12,725 nucleotides of DNA from Erysipelotrichia bacterium (GCA_009916335.1 SAAR01000074.1:1-12725), one strand, 5' to 3'. Shown: positions 1 through 8,645, numbered from the stretch's first letter. Translations and numbers: made by a program. The notes: generated by a model not told the origin, from the letters alone.

Positions 1-418
1 ACCTGTAATGCTGCATCGTGTTATTTTTGGTTCCGTAGAAAGATTTATCGGTATTTTGATTGAACACTTTGGAGGTGCATTCCCAACTTGGTTAGCACCA
101 GTACAGGTAAATATTATTCCTGTTAAAAATGAATATCATTTAGCCTATTGTAAAGAAATCTATACATTACTACAAGAAAATGGCTTTCGTGTAGAAATGG
201 ATGATCGTGAAGAAAAACTAGGGTATCGTATGCGTGAATCACAAATTAAGAAAGCACCATTTACATTAGTTATCGGCGATAATGAAAGAGATGAAAAAGC
301 AATTAGTTTTAGAAGACATGGTTCACAAAAAACAACTACTATGACACAAGAAGAATTTTTAGCGTATGTGTTAAAAGAAATAGCAGATAAAACGTATTAT
401 GCTAATGAGAATGAATAA
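1..418 (+). CDS. thrS: Threonyl-tRNA synthetase, C-terminal fragment (5' end outside window)
   Basis: This is the last ~139 codons of threonyl-tRNA synthetase, a cytoplasmic class II enzyme that charges tRNA-Thr. The frame is open to the left edge and begins in the middle of the protein (PVMLHRVIFGSVERF), so the first ATG at 8 is internal. The visible part contains class II motif 3 (GSVERFIGILIEH), the FPTWLAPVQV junction and the whole anticodon-binding domain, including the MDDREEKLGYRMRE and RRHG segments usual in ThrRS. The gene ends with TAA and is followed by a hairpin terminator, so it is separate from the surface operon downstream. Nothing in the visible part looks damaged. Confidence 0.96.
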   Translation, partial: PVMLHRVIFGSVERFIGILIEHFGGAFPTWLAPVQVNIIPVKNEYHLAYCKEIYTLLQENGFRVEMDDREEKLGYRMRESQIKKAPFTLVIGDNERDEKAISFRRHGSQKTTTMTQEEFLAYVLKEIADKTYYANENE

Positions 419-527
419 AAAGTGGTTATAAAATGAAGGTTTTTAATTTAATTGGTTATGTTTGTTAGATTAAATTTATGTTAAATAACCTATTTGCTAA
501 AAAAGCAAGAAATATTTAAAATAAAAG

Positions 528-557
528 CAGGGAAAAGTTTAACTAATCCCTGTTTTT
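528..557 (+). terminator. Rho-independent terminator of thrS
   Basis: A 6-bp stem CAGGGA (528-533) / TCCCTG (547-552) with a 13-nt loop is followed directly by five T residues. It lies 110 bp after the thrS stop codon. The 110 bp between show no gene or other clear signal. Confidence 0.8.
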
Positions 558-593
558 CATGTTATAATTGATAAGAGTATGAGTTTGGAGGTG
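539..593 (+). promoter_or_regulatory. Promoter and RBS of the dockerin/hydrolase operon
   Basis: A perfect -10 box TATAAT lies at 563-568. A weak -35 (TTAACT, 539-544) sits 18 bp upstream, inside the loop of the thrS terminator, so terminator and promoter are physically nested. The RBS GGAGGTG at 587-593 is 5 bases before the ATG at 599. The -10 context (GTTATAATT followed by AAGAGTA) resembles that before the gene at 5878. Confidence 0.6.
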
Positions 594-598
594 CATCC

Positions 599-2365
599 AT
601 GAAGAAAAAGGTTACAATTCTATTTACTAGCTTGATTGTCGTTGTTGCCTGCATCATGTCGATCAGTTCAAATAATGCAAAAAAAGTACAAGCAATTTCT
701 TATGAAGGCTTTGATGCAAAAGAAACATTGCCAGAGAATCATGTCTTTACAACAATGAATGAGAATGGAGAAATTGTTGAGATGGATGTCGCTTCTATGG
801 AAGAAGAAGTAAAACAAGAAATTGCTAATAAGGAATTAATGGTTGCAGAAGCAAATGGTGGTATTGGTGGAACAGAAAATATCACCAATGGTGTTGTCAA
901 CTTTAGAACAAAAGCAAATTATAAAATCAATACATATTATACAGAAGATGGAACAAATAAGTCAGGGTATTTAAATGGCTTTTATGGTACCAATGCTGCA
1001 TTTATTGGCCATAACAACGATGGTAGTAAAATTAAATTTATGATGGCAGGTGTTGTTGGTTGGGTAAATAGTAGTGATGTAGAGGTTCTTAATTATGATG
1101 ATAGTAACGCTGTGAAGTCAGTAGATCATTACCAAGTCAACAATGGAGTGTTGAATCATTACTATACTTCTAATATACGAGGTTCTTATTATAGTTCCAC
1201 TGTTATGGTTGGTTATAAGCAATCGTATATGGATAATAATAGTGTTTATTATAGTTATGATGGACATTACTTCTATACAACATATGCACAAATGATTAGT
1301 GATTATAAGAATAATACACGAGATAATGCAATTAATCCTACTAATCCATATTATAATTATTATCAATTTTTATCGCATCGCTCTAAAACAAATATTACAG
1401 CTTCTATGCTTGATGAATATGTAAATAAACAAACAAACAAAGAAACTAGTAAAATGAAAAATATGGGGCAGTATTTTATACAATATCAAGATACTTATGG
1501 CTCTAATGCACTATTGATGTTTAGTGTGGCGGCAAATGAAAGTGCATGGGGAAATAGTGATATTGCACAAGCAAAAAATAATTTATTTGGGCACGCTGCT
1601 TATGATAGTAGTGCAGGTTCAAGTTCAACAGGATATTACAGTCCACAAATGAGTATTTATTCTCATGCAAAATATTTTGTATCGGAAGGCTATCTCGATC
1701 CATTAGATTATGATGGAAGATATTATGGAGCACATTTGGGAGATAAATCTAGTGGAATGAATGTGAAATATGCATCTGATCCTTATTGGGGTGAAAAAAA
1801 TGCAGCGATTGCATGGCAGGTGGTAAAAGCGAATGCAAGTAGCAATGACGCATCTAAATATACATTGGCAATTAAGGATAAGGGTTTAGATTTAAATGTT
1901 CGTTCTGAGGCAACCAGTTCTTCGGCTAAGTTGTATAGTACAGGAACTGCTGGTAATTATCCATTTATTGTATTAGATAAAGTGAGTGGGCAAAGTGTAA
2001 ATGGAAATACAACATGGTATAAAATTCAAAGCGATTCTACACTCAATAGTGCAAGAACAGCAATTACTAGAGATCAAGGCGAATATGATTTTAATCAATA
2101 TTATGCTTATGTTAGTTCTGCGTATGTCAATATTGTAGGTAGTGAAAAAGGTTTTTCACCTGGATATATTAAGGGTGATGTAAATGGAGATGGCTATATT
2201 AGTTCGAAAGATTATAACACTATAAAAAATCATATTACTAAATACAAAGTATTAACAGATGAGTTTTCTTTATTAAAAGCTGATGTGAATGAAGATGGTT
2301 ATATTAGCTCAAAAGATTATAATGCTATAAAAAATCACATCAACGGGACAAAAAAATTATTTTAA
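599..2365 (+). CDS. Secreted GH73-type endo-beta-N-acetylglucosaminidase with SH3b modules and C-terminal type I dockerin
   Basis: A predicted secreted peptidoglycan hydrolase of 588 aa that should cleave the GlcNAc-MurNAc bond of wall glycan. The signal peptide is about residues 1-32, with a VQA cleavage site. An SH3b-like module follows at ~97-165, then a Tyr-rich linker region (~175-260). The glucosaminidase domain is at ~265-412, with the expected catalytic Glu314 in the motif ANESAWG, followed by NNLFG (327-331). A second SH3b module is at ~420-512 (LDLNVRSEA). The C terminus (526-584) is a type I dockerin with two calcium loops, Asp527-Asn529-Asp531-Asp538 and Asp562-Asn564-Asp566-Asp573. 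There is no LPXTG motif or membrane anchor, so surface retention probably depends on the SH3b modules and dockerin binding. It is the first gene of a three-gene operon, with 18 bp to the next start. The exact bond cut is inferred from the family. Confidence 0.87.
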   Translation: MKKKVTILFTSLIVVVACIMSISSNNAKKVQAISYEGFDAKETLPENHVFTTMNENGEIVEMDVASMEEEVKQEIANKELMVAEANGGIGGTENITNGVVNFRTKANYKINTYYTEDGTNKSGYLNGFYGTNAAFIGHNNDGSKIKFMMAGVVGWVNSSDVEVLNYDDSNAVKSVDHYQVNNGVLNHYYTSNIRGSYYSSTVMVGYKQSYMDNNSVYYSYDGHYFYTTYAQMISDYKNNTRDNAINPTNPYYNYYQFLSHRSKTNITASMLDEYVNKQTNKETSKMKNMGQYFIQYQDTYGSNALLMFSVAANESAWGNSDIAQAKNNLFGHAAYDSSAGSSSTGYYSPQMSIYSHAKYFVSEGYLDPLDYDGRYYGAHLGDKSSGMNVKYASDPYWGEKNAAIAWQVVKANASSNDASKYTLAIKDKGLDLNVRSEATSSSAKLYSTGTAGNYPFIVLDKVSGQSVNGNTTWYKIQSDSTLNSARTAITRDQGEYDFNQYYAYVSSAYVNIVGSEKGFSPGYIKGDVNGDGYISSKDYNTIKNHITKYKVLTDEFSLLKADVNEDGYISSKDYNAIKNHINGTKKLF

Positions 2366-2370
2366 AATAT

Positions 2371-2376
2371 GGGGAG
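2371..2376 (+). promoter_or_regulatory. Ribosome binding site that fixes the start at 2384
   Basis: GGGGAG at 2371-2376 is 7 bases before the ATG at 2384. An earlier in-frame ATG at 2369 overlaps this site and has no RBS of its own. Starting at 2384 also gives a clean signal peptide (MKFKKIFLLS...), so 2384 is preferred. Confidence 0.75.
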
Positions 2377-2383
2377 ATATATT

Positions 2384-3748
2384 ATGAAATTTAAAAAAAT
2401 ATTTTTATTATCAGTTATTTGTTTTTCTATGTTAATTTTACCTTTAACAGTGAAAGCAGCTAGTTTTTCTGTAGGAAGTTCACCTACAAGTGTTAATCCA
2501 GGGGGCAGATTCACGGTAACAATTAATGTTCCAGGGTCAGGTATGTTCTTTTTTAGTGGATCGAATGCAACGCCAGATGTATCGAGTATTTATTGCGATA
2601 CTACTTGTGCAATATCTGCTACAGCAGGAAGTGCAGGAACAGCAACAATAACAGCTACAGCTGGTCAAACAGGAACGGAAAATGAAGTTACTGGATTTGA
2701 TGATTCTCCAATAACAGGAAGTATTTCTACTTCTGTGAGTGTAGTTGCATCAGGTGGTGGTTCATCTTCTGGTGGTGGTTCATCTTCTGGTGGTGGTTCA
2801 TCTTCAGGAGGAGGCTCAAGCACTAATACTCCGACAAATGAGCCAGAAGAAAAAAAAGTTAATTTGTCATTAGCTTCTTTAAGTATTTCTAAGGGGAATT
2901 TAGATCCTTCTTTTTCTGCTGAAATAACTGAATATTCAGTTCAATTACCAAAGAAAACCAAAACAATTACTGTTGATGCTGTTGCAAGTGGTACAGGGGT
3001 AAGTGTAGAGGGAACAGGTGAGCATGGTTTAAATTCAGGTAATAACAAAATAGATATTGTTGTAAAAGCGGTAGAGGGTAACGAATCAAAAACATATACG
3101 CTTAATGTGTATGTAGAAGAAAGCCCAGAAATCTATTTGAAAGGTGCAAATAAAGATAAGTTAGGAATTTTATCTTTATCAACTGCTCCTATATTAGATG
3201 GATTTGAAGATTATACATTAAAAGTAGATGGTAAAGAAGTTGTTGCTAGAAAAAATCCAAATACAGGATTAGTATTGTTATATATGAGTGATTCCAAAGA
3301 TAATAAGAATTACTATATTTATGATGAAAAGAAAAAGGAAGTTACATCTATTTACATTCCAGTAGCTTTATTAGGAAGTAATTATGCTATTATTACAGTT
3401 CCTGAAAGTATGCAAAACATGGCTGGGCTTACTTATAAAAAAATTAAAATAGGTGAACAAGAATTTGATGGTTGGAGTTTTAAAGATAAAGTATTTAAAA
3501 ACTATTCATTAGTATATTTGATGAATGATAAAGCTGAAATGCATTTATATCAGTATGAAAGCACTAGTAACACGTTACAGCCATACTCTAATGCAGCAGC
3601 AGCTACGCAAGATTCCTATGATCAAATGAGTGATGATTTAAATTTATATAAAATATTAACTTATTGTTTTATTGGTGCTACAGTTATTTTTGCTGGTGTT
3701 AGTTTAGGATTAGGAGTAGTATATTTAAAGAAGATTAAAAAGATTTAA
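2384..3748 (+). CDS. Membrane-anchored surface protein: Ig-like/cohesin-like domain, Gly-Ser linker, cadherin-like beta sandwich, C-terminal TM helix
   Basis: A predicted 454-aa type I membrane protein displayed outside the cell. The signal peptide is residues 1-25 (VKA cleavage site). An all-beta Ig-like domain spans ~27-122; it carries the only close Cys pair of the secreted part (Cys71 and Cys75, CDTTC), which could form a disulfide. A flexible GGGSSS repeat linker occupies ~123-147. Residues ~162-245 match the cadherin-like beta-sandwich family (LASLSISKGNLDPSFS ... TYTLNVYV). A further beta-rich region covers ~250-395, and one transmembrane helix (~423-448) is followed by the basic tail KKIKKI. 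The gene lies between two dockerin enzymes in one operon, which suggests it anchors them. The N-terminal domain would then act as the dockerin receptor, although I see no classical cohesin signature. The architecture is well supported; the receptor role is inference. Confidence 0.8.
   Translation: MKFKKIFLLSVICFSMLILPLTVKAASFSVGSSPTSVNPGGRFTVTINVPGSGMFFFSGSNATPDVSSIYCDTTCAISATAGSAGTATITATAGQTGTENEVTGFDDSPITGSISTSVSVVASGGGSSSGGGSSSGGGSSSGGGSSTNTPTNEPEEKKVNLSLASLSISKGNLDPSFSAEITEYSVQLPKKTKTITVDAVASGTGVSVEGTGEHGLNSGNNKIDIVVKAVEGNESKTYTLNVYVEESPEIYLKGANKDKLGILSLSTAPILDGFEDYTLKVDGKEVVARKNPNTGLVLLYMSDSKDNKNYYIYDEKKKEVTSIYIPVALLGSNYAIITVPESMQNMAGLTYKKIKIGEQEFDGWSFKDKVFKNYSLVYLMNDKAEMHLYQYESTSNTLQPYSNAAAATQDSYDQMSDDLNLYKILTYCFIGATVIFAGVSLGLGVVYLKKIKKI
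2753..2818 (+). repeat. 18-bp coding tandem repeat (GGGSSS linker)
   Basis: The unit ggtggtggttcatcttct occurs at 2753-2770 and 2771-2788. A copy with one change is at 2789-2806, and a partial, synonymously diverged copy starts at 2807. It encodes the Gly-Ser linker between the Ig-like and cadherin-like domains. Near-identical copies suggest recent expansion and length variation by slippage. Confidence 0.9.
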
Positions 3749-3766
3749 GATAAGTGGGGGAAAGCG

Positions 3767-5044
3767 ATGAAGAAACAAAAAAAGATTTTATTATTTAGTA
3801 TTGTACTCACTTTAACATTTACGATGATTTCATCTATTACAAAAATAGCCGCCGAATCATATAATGATTGGACAATCATAAATGGAGTAAAATATTTTTA
3901 CAATAGTTTAGGTGAACAAATTGGGACTGCAAATGCAAAAAGAGTAATTGATGTTTCTGAACATCAAAAGGTTATTGATTGGGCTACAGTTAAAAACGAT
4001 AATAAAGATCAATATTCAATAGACGGTGCAATCATTAGGTTAGGATATGGTAGTGCTTATGAAGATGTACAATTAGAAAATAATCTTGCTGGCGTGCGTG
4101 CTAACAATATACCATATGGAGCATATTTATTTAGTTATGCAGACGATGCTGATGGTGCATTACAAGAAGCTCAATTCGTTGAGCAACTAATTGTTAAATA
4201 CAATTTACAAGATACAGATTTTCCAATATATTATGATTTAGAAAATTTTTCATATTCTAATGGAGAGAGAATAGTGTCTGCCCCATCATCAATTAGTGCT
4301 TATGAAAAAGTAATATCCACCTTCATAAATTATTTAAACTCAAAAGGGTTTTATAATATACAAATTTATAGCTATACAAATCGAATAAAAAATTATATGA
4401 ACTCTCCAAGTATCTTACAATATCTTGGGTGGATAGCAGATTACAGTCATAGATGTAATTTCGATAATACATATTATCAAGGAAATTTTGGATGGCAATA
4501 CTCATCTACAGAACGAATAAGTGGTATATCTGGGAATGTAGATGTTAGTTGCTTTTATGATAAAGTTGATACAAGTAGGGTACCTAATACAATAAAACAG
4601 AATTTGTATAAAACTAATTTGCGTTTTACAAATGATTACATAACAGGATTTTCAAAATCTGATAACGAAGTAAATTTAAATTTACTTAATACTTTATCAG
4701 ATGATAATTATAATGTTATCGTTACTGATAATGCAAATAATCAAATTAATATAACGGCTCTTTCTTATTTACCGAATGATTATTTGCTAAAATTTATAAA
4801 AAAGGATACTACAAATGAAGAATTGCAAGAGTATCAATTTATTATTTATAATAAAGGAGATATAAATAATGATGGTTACATTAGTTCAAAAGATTATAAC
4901 GCCATTAAAAATCATATAACACACTATAAAGAATTGAGCGGAACTGCATCCTTTATTGCTGATGTAAATGGTGATGGCTATATTAGTTCGAAAGATTATA
5001 ATGCCATAAAAAATCATATCACAGGAGCAAAAAGATTATTTTAA
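3767..5044 (+). CDS. Secreted GH25 muramidase (lysozyme) with C-terminal type I dockerin
   Basis: A predicted secreted N-acetylmuramidase of 425 aa that should hydrolyse the MurNAc-GlcNAc bond of peptidoglycan. The signal peptide is ~1-29. A short segment with a WTIINGVKYFYNSLG repeat-like motif (35-49) resembles a single choline-binding-type unit. The GH25 domain is ~60-265: Asp62 in IDVSEHQ, the catalytic Asp157-Leu-Glu159 in IYYDLE, WQYSS (243-247) and VDVSCFYD (258-265). A beta-rich spacer (~275-360) of the kind that precedes dockerins follows. The dockerin (363-420) has loops Asp365-Asn367-Asp369 and Asp399-Asn401-Asp403. Its repeat cores match those of the GH73 enzyme at 599. It is the last gene of the operon, starting 18 bp after the anchor gene, with an RBS-like GTGGGGG before its ATG. 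No sortase motif is present. Confidence 0.9.
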   Translation: MKKQKKILLFSIVLTLTFTMISSITKIAAESYNDWTIINGVKYFYNSLGEQIGTANAKRVIDVSEHQKVIDWATVKNDNKDQYSIDGAIIRLGYGSAYEDVQLENNLAGVRANNIPYGAYLFSYADDADGALQEAQFVEQLIVKYNLQDTDFPIYYDLENFSYSNGERIVSAPSSISAYEKVISTFINYLNSKGFYNIQIYSYTNRIKNYMNSPSILQYLGWIADYSHRCNFDNTYYQGNFGWQYSSTERISGISGNVDVSCFYDKVDTSRVPNTIKQNLYKTNLRFTNDYITGFSKSDNEVNLNLLNTLSDDNYNVIVTDNANNQINITALSYLPNDYLLKFIKKDTTNEELQEYQFIIYNKGDINNDGYISSKDYNAIKNHITHYKELSGTASFIADVNGDGYISSKDYNAIKNHITGAKRLF

Positions 5045-5074
5045 TGAATCTTATGCAGTATAAAAAAATAGATT

Positions 5075-5117
5075 AAAACTCCTATTTGTATTCACTACGA
5101 TAGGGGTTTTGTTTTTA
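5075..5117 (+). terminator. Rho-independent terminator of the surface operon
   Basis: An 11-bp stem (5075-5085 with 5100-5110, one G-T pair) and a 14-nt loop run into a T-rich tail to 5117. It lies 30 bp after the GH25 stop and closes the three-gene operon. Confidence 0.85.
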
Positions 5118-5145
5118 TTATAAAACATAAATGGAACAATATACA

Positions 5146-5210
5146 GTGTGTGCATTGTATTGACAATGTGTGCATAAAAGCATATAATATATTTAGAATA
5201 AAAGTGGAGG
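5146..5210 (+). promoter_or_regulatory. Promoter, operator and RBS of the toxin-antitoxin operon
   Basis: The -35 box TTGACA (5160-5165) and the -10 box TATAAT (5183-5188) both match consensus and are 17 bp apart. Two direct copies of TGTGTGCAT lie at 5147-5155 and 5167-5175, exactly 20 bp apart. A perfect inverted repeat CATTGT/ACAATG (5153-5158, 5163-5168) straddles the -35. This arrangement fits autorepression by the ribbon-helix-helix antitoxin. The RBS GGAGG is at 5206-5210. Confidence 0.8.
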
Positions 5211-5217
5211 TGCTATT

Positions 5218-5490
5218 ATGGAATCTACAAATTTGAATATTCGTACCGATAAAGAAATCAAAATACAGGCTGAAAATATTTTTAATGCGTTAGGACTTAA
5301 TATGTCATCTGCTATTAATATTTTTTTAAGGCAAGTGATTCGTGAGAACGGTATTCCTTTTGAGGTAAAACTAAATGTTCCTAATGAAACTACTGTTGCA
5401 GCAATTGCAGAAGGTAGAGCTTTGGCATATGACAAAAGTGCAACTGGTTTTTCTTCTATGTCTGATTTAAGAGCGGCGTTGGAAGAATGA
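5218..5490 (+). CDS. relB/dinJ-like: RelB/DinJ family antitoxin
   Basis: A 90-aa protein of usual length for the RelB/DinJ family. The N terminus (ESTNLNIRTDKEIKIQAENIFNALGLNMSSAINIFLRQVI) forms the ribbon-helix-helix DNA-binding part: a beta strand at ~4-9 and two helices at ~11-25 and ~29-42. The C terminus should wrap around and neutralise the toxin. It is probably an autorepressor, because operator-like repeats overlap its strong promoter. Its TGA stop overlaps the toxin ATG (ATGA), so the two are translationally coupled. An open frame on the opposite strand here is a shadow. The family assignment is by motif recognition; I cannot separate RelB from DinJ. Confidence 0.9.
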   Translation: MESTNLNIRTDKEIKIQAENIFNALGLNMSSAINIFLRQVIRENGIPFEVKLNVPNETTVAAIAEGRALAYDKSATGFSSMSDLRAALEE

Positions 5491-5765
5491 AATATGAGGT
5501 TCGATTTACCACTCAATTTAAAAAAGATTTAAAACTTGCCAAAAAACAAGGTAAAGATATTGAAAAATTGTTTGCAGTTGTTGGCAGATTAGCAAATGGA
5601 GAATCATTGGAAGAAAAATATAGTGATCATGATTTAAGTGAAAACTACAAAGGTTGTAGGGAATGTCATATAGAACCTGATTGGTTACTTATATATGAAG
5701 TAGTTGATAATGTTTTAATTTTAATGCTTTATCGTGTGGGCAGTCATTGTAATCTATTTAGATAA
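5487..5765 (+). CDS. yafQ-like: YafQ-type mRNA interferase toxin (RelE superfamily)
   Basis: A 92-aa protein of YafQ length. Members of this family cut mRNA on the ribosome. Residues matching the YafQ active site are present: His48 (SDHDL), His61 and Asp65-Trp66 in HIEPDW, and His87 and Phe91 near the C terminus (GSHCNLF). The toxin therefore looks intact. It overlaps the antitoxin by 4 bp and has no separate RBS beyond the end of relB, so coupled translation should keep toxin below antitoxin. A terminator follows directly. The pair sits between two cell-wall/surface loci as a self-contained two-gene module, which suggests independent mobility. Confidence 0.91.
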   Translation: MKYEVRFTTQFKKDLKLAKKQGKDIEKLFAVVGRLANGESLEEKYSDHDLSENYKGCRECHIEPDWLLIYEVVDNVLILMLYRVGSHCNLFR

Positions 5766-5768
5766 AAG

Positions 5769-5814
5769 ATAAGTCGTTTTTAGAAAAATCACTAAAATAC
5801 GGCTTATTTATTTT
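5769..5814 (+). terminator. Rho-independent terminator of the toxin-antitoxin operon
   Basis: A stem of about 15 bp pairs 5769-5783 with 5792-5807, with one bulge and one G-T pair and an 8-nt loop. It is followed by TTTATTTT and starts 4 bp after the toxin stop. Confidence 0.8.
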
Positions 5815-5818
5815 AACA

Positions 5819-5868
5819 TTTACATATCCTTTGGTTTAGCGTTATAATTTTAAAAGAGTAAAGAAGGG
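5819..5868 (+). promoter_or_regulatory. Promoter and RBS of the C39-like peptidase gene
   Basis: The -35 box TTTACA is at 5819-5824, followed by an 18-bp spacer and a perfect -10 TATAAT at 5843-5848. The AAGGG RBS at 5864-5868 is 9 bases before the ATG at 5878. The promoter looks functional, although the gene has an internal stop. Confidence 0.7.
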
Positions 5869-5877
5869 AATCAGGTT

Positions 5878-7203
5878 ATGAATAAGAAACAGAAAATTTT
5901 AATTATTACATTATCCGTTTTAATTTTAGTAGGTGGAGGTTTTGGTTTCTATAGTTATGATCAACATCAAAAAGAAATAGCTGCTAAAGAAAAAGCAAGA
6001 CTAGAAAAAGAAAGAAAAGATTATTTAGCAAAAACGAGAGAGGAAGTGTATGCTTTGTTCGCTGATGAAACACATACTATAATTAAAGAGGAAGTGAATT
6101 TAGAGGGGCTTAAAAAAATAGATAAGAAGATTGCGAAAGTGTATAATAAAAAAGCGAAGAAAGAGTTACAAAAAATAAGTGATGATTTAAAAAATGTGGT
6201 GAATGTAAAAGGAGAAATAAATACTTTATTTCAAGAAAATATATTAATTAGTACCACTAGTGAAGAGCTGTTAAATCAATTTCAGGAAAAGGTAAATGCT
6301 CTTGAAGAAGCATATCGTATGAATGTACAAGGTAGATTAGACGATGCGAAAAATCAATATAATCAAATAAAAGCAATTAGAGAACAGATACGTTCCTATT
6401 TTAGTGATGATAGTTATACGAATGTGAATGGTGATGTGTATCGTGATCATTACGAAGATGCATTTGCTAAGTTAAGTGTATTACCTCAACAAGATGTGGT
6501 TGCTGAATTAACACCATATTTAAATAAAGTAAAAGAACATGTTGAAGCAGTAGAAGCAGAAGCTGCTAGAATAGAGGAAGAAAAAAGACAAGCAGCGATT
6601 GCGGCGGCGATTGCGGAATCACAAAGAATAGAGCGTGAAAATGCTGAGATTGCAGCTGCTAATTATGAAATTGGGGGTATTCCTTACATTTCACAAGTAA
6701 CAAACCAAGTTTTTAATGGTTGTGAGGCAGCATCATTATTAATGTGATTGCAATATCGTGGTGTACAAACAGGTGCTTCTTTAGCACAGATAGCGACAGA
6801 TATGCCAAAGCATGAAAGCGATCCACACCAAGGGTTTATTCATTCTATTTTTGGTTATGCACCTAGGGAAGTGCCACACTGGATTGCACCAGATGCACTC
6901 GCCACTTTTGGTACAAATTACTATGAGGGAGTTAGAAATATTAGTGGTACAGATGCAGAAGGTTTATATCAATATTTAGATCAAGGAACGCCTGTCATTG
7001 TCTATGCTACTTATGCGTTTATGAATCCAACAGGTTGGACTGGGGAAGTACCAAATAATTTGCATGTAATGCTATTAACTGGATATAACAAGAAAACAGG
7101 GAATTATATTATTCATGATCCATGGGCTGGTAAGATTACTGCTGAAAAAGGGAAATTTCAACATGTGTATAATTTAATGAAGTTTGCTGTAGCAATTGAA
7201 TAA
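5878..7203 (+). pseudogene. Membrane-anchored coiled-coil protein with C39-like cysteine peptidase domain, interrupted by an in-frame TGA
   Basis: Read through the stop at 6745-6747 (codon 290), this is one 441-codon gene. An N-terminal membrane anchor (~7-24) is followed by long charged helices with coiled-coil character (~32-105 and ~205-260; Ala/Glu/Lys/Arg-rich). The C-terminal domain (~263-441) is like the C39-like peptidase_C39_2 family: Cys282 in FNGCEAAS, His396 in NNLHVMLLTGY and Asp414 in IIHDPWAG. The stop falls eight codons after the Cys, so the 289-aa product lacks His and Asp and cannot be an active peptidase. The frame is otherwise intact to 7203, so the lesion looks recent. 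Translation restart at the TTG immediately after the stop (6748) is possible but has no clear RBS. The substrate is unknown; an external surface role is inferred from the anchor. Confidence 0.8.
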
Positions 7204-7216
7204 GTAAACAAATAAA

Positions 7217-7274
7217 AAGAAGTGGAAACTATGATCAGAAACTATGATCAGATTTGATACCACTTCTTCTTTTT
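7217..7274. terminator. Bidirectional terminator between the C39-like gene and gdhA
   Basis: A 9-bp stem AAGAAGTGG (7217-7225) / CCACTTCTT (7260-7268) has a T run on the plus side and, read in reverse, TTTTT beyond the other arm. It can stop transcription from both converging genes. Its 34-nt loop holds a tandem duplication. Confidence 0.85.
7226..7251. repeat. 13-bp tandem duplication in the terminator loop
   Basis: Two exact adjacent copies of aaactatgatcag (7226-7238 and 7239-7251). Each holds the palindrome TGATCA, so the two copies can pair with each other as a smaller hairpin inside the loop. Confidence 0.95.
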
Positions 7275-7286
7275 ATATATTTGTTA

Positions 7287-8645
<1,359 letters not shown>

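Noticed and set aside
1118..1366. Open frame on the minus strand within the GH73 gene
   Set aside because: It is composed of low-complexity Ile-rich sequence antisense to a well-supported gene, with no RBS. Similar antisense frames elsewhere in the window are treated the same way.
2384..3748. Classical type I cohesin domain in the anchored protein
   Set aside because: I could not find the typical cohesin sequence pattern; only an Ig-like beta domain and a cadherin-like sandwich are visible, so the receptor role is kept as a hypothesis.
599..5044. Sortase-anchored proteins
   Set aside because: None of the three proteins has an LPXTG-like motif; only the middle one has a C-terminal membrane helix, with a basic tail but no sorting signal.
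6745..6747. TGA read as selenocysteine or tryptophan
   Set aside because: The codon is not at a catalytic position. TGA acts as a normal stop for the antitoxin (ATGA overlap with its toxin) and for other genes here, and Trp is encoded by TGG throughout.
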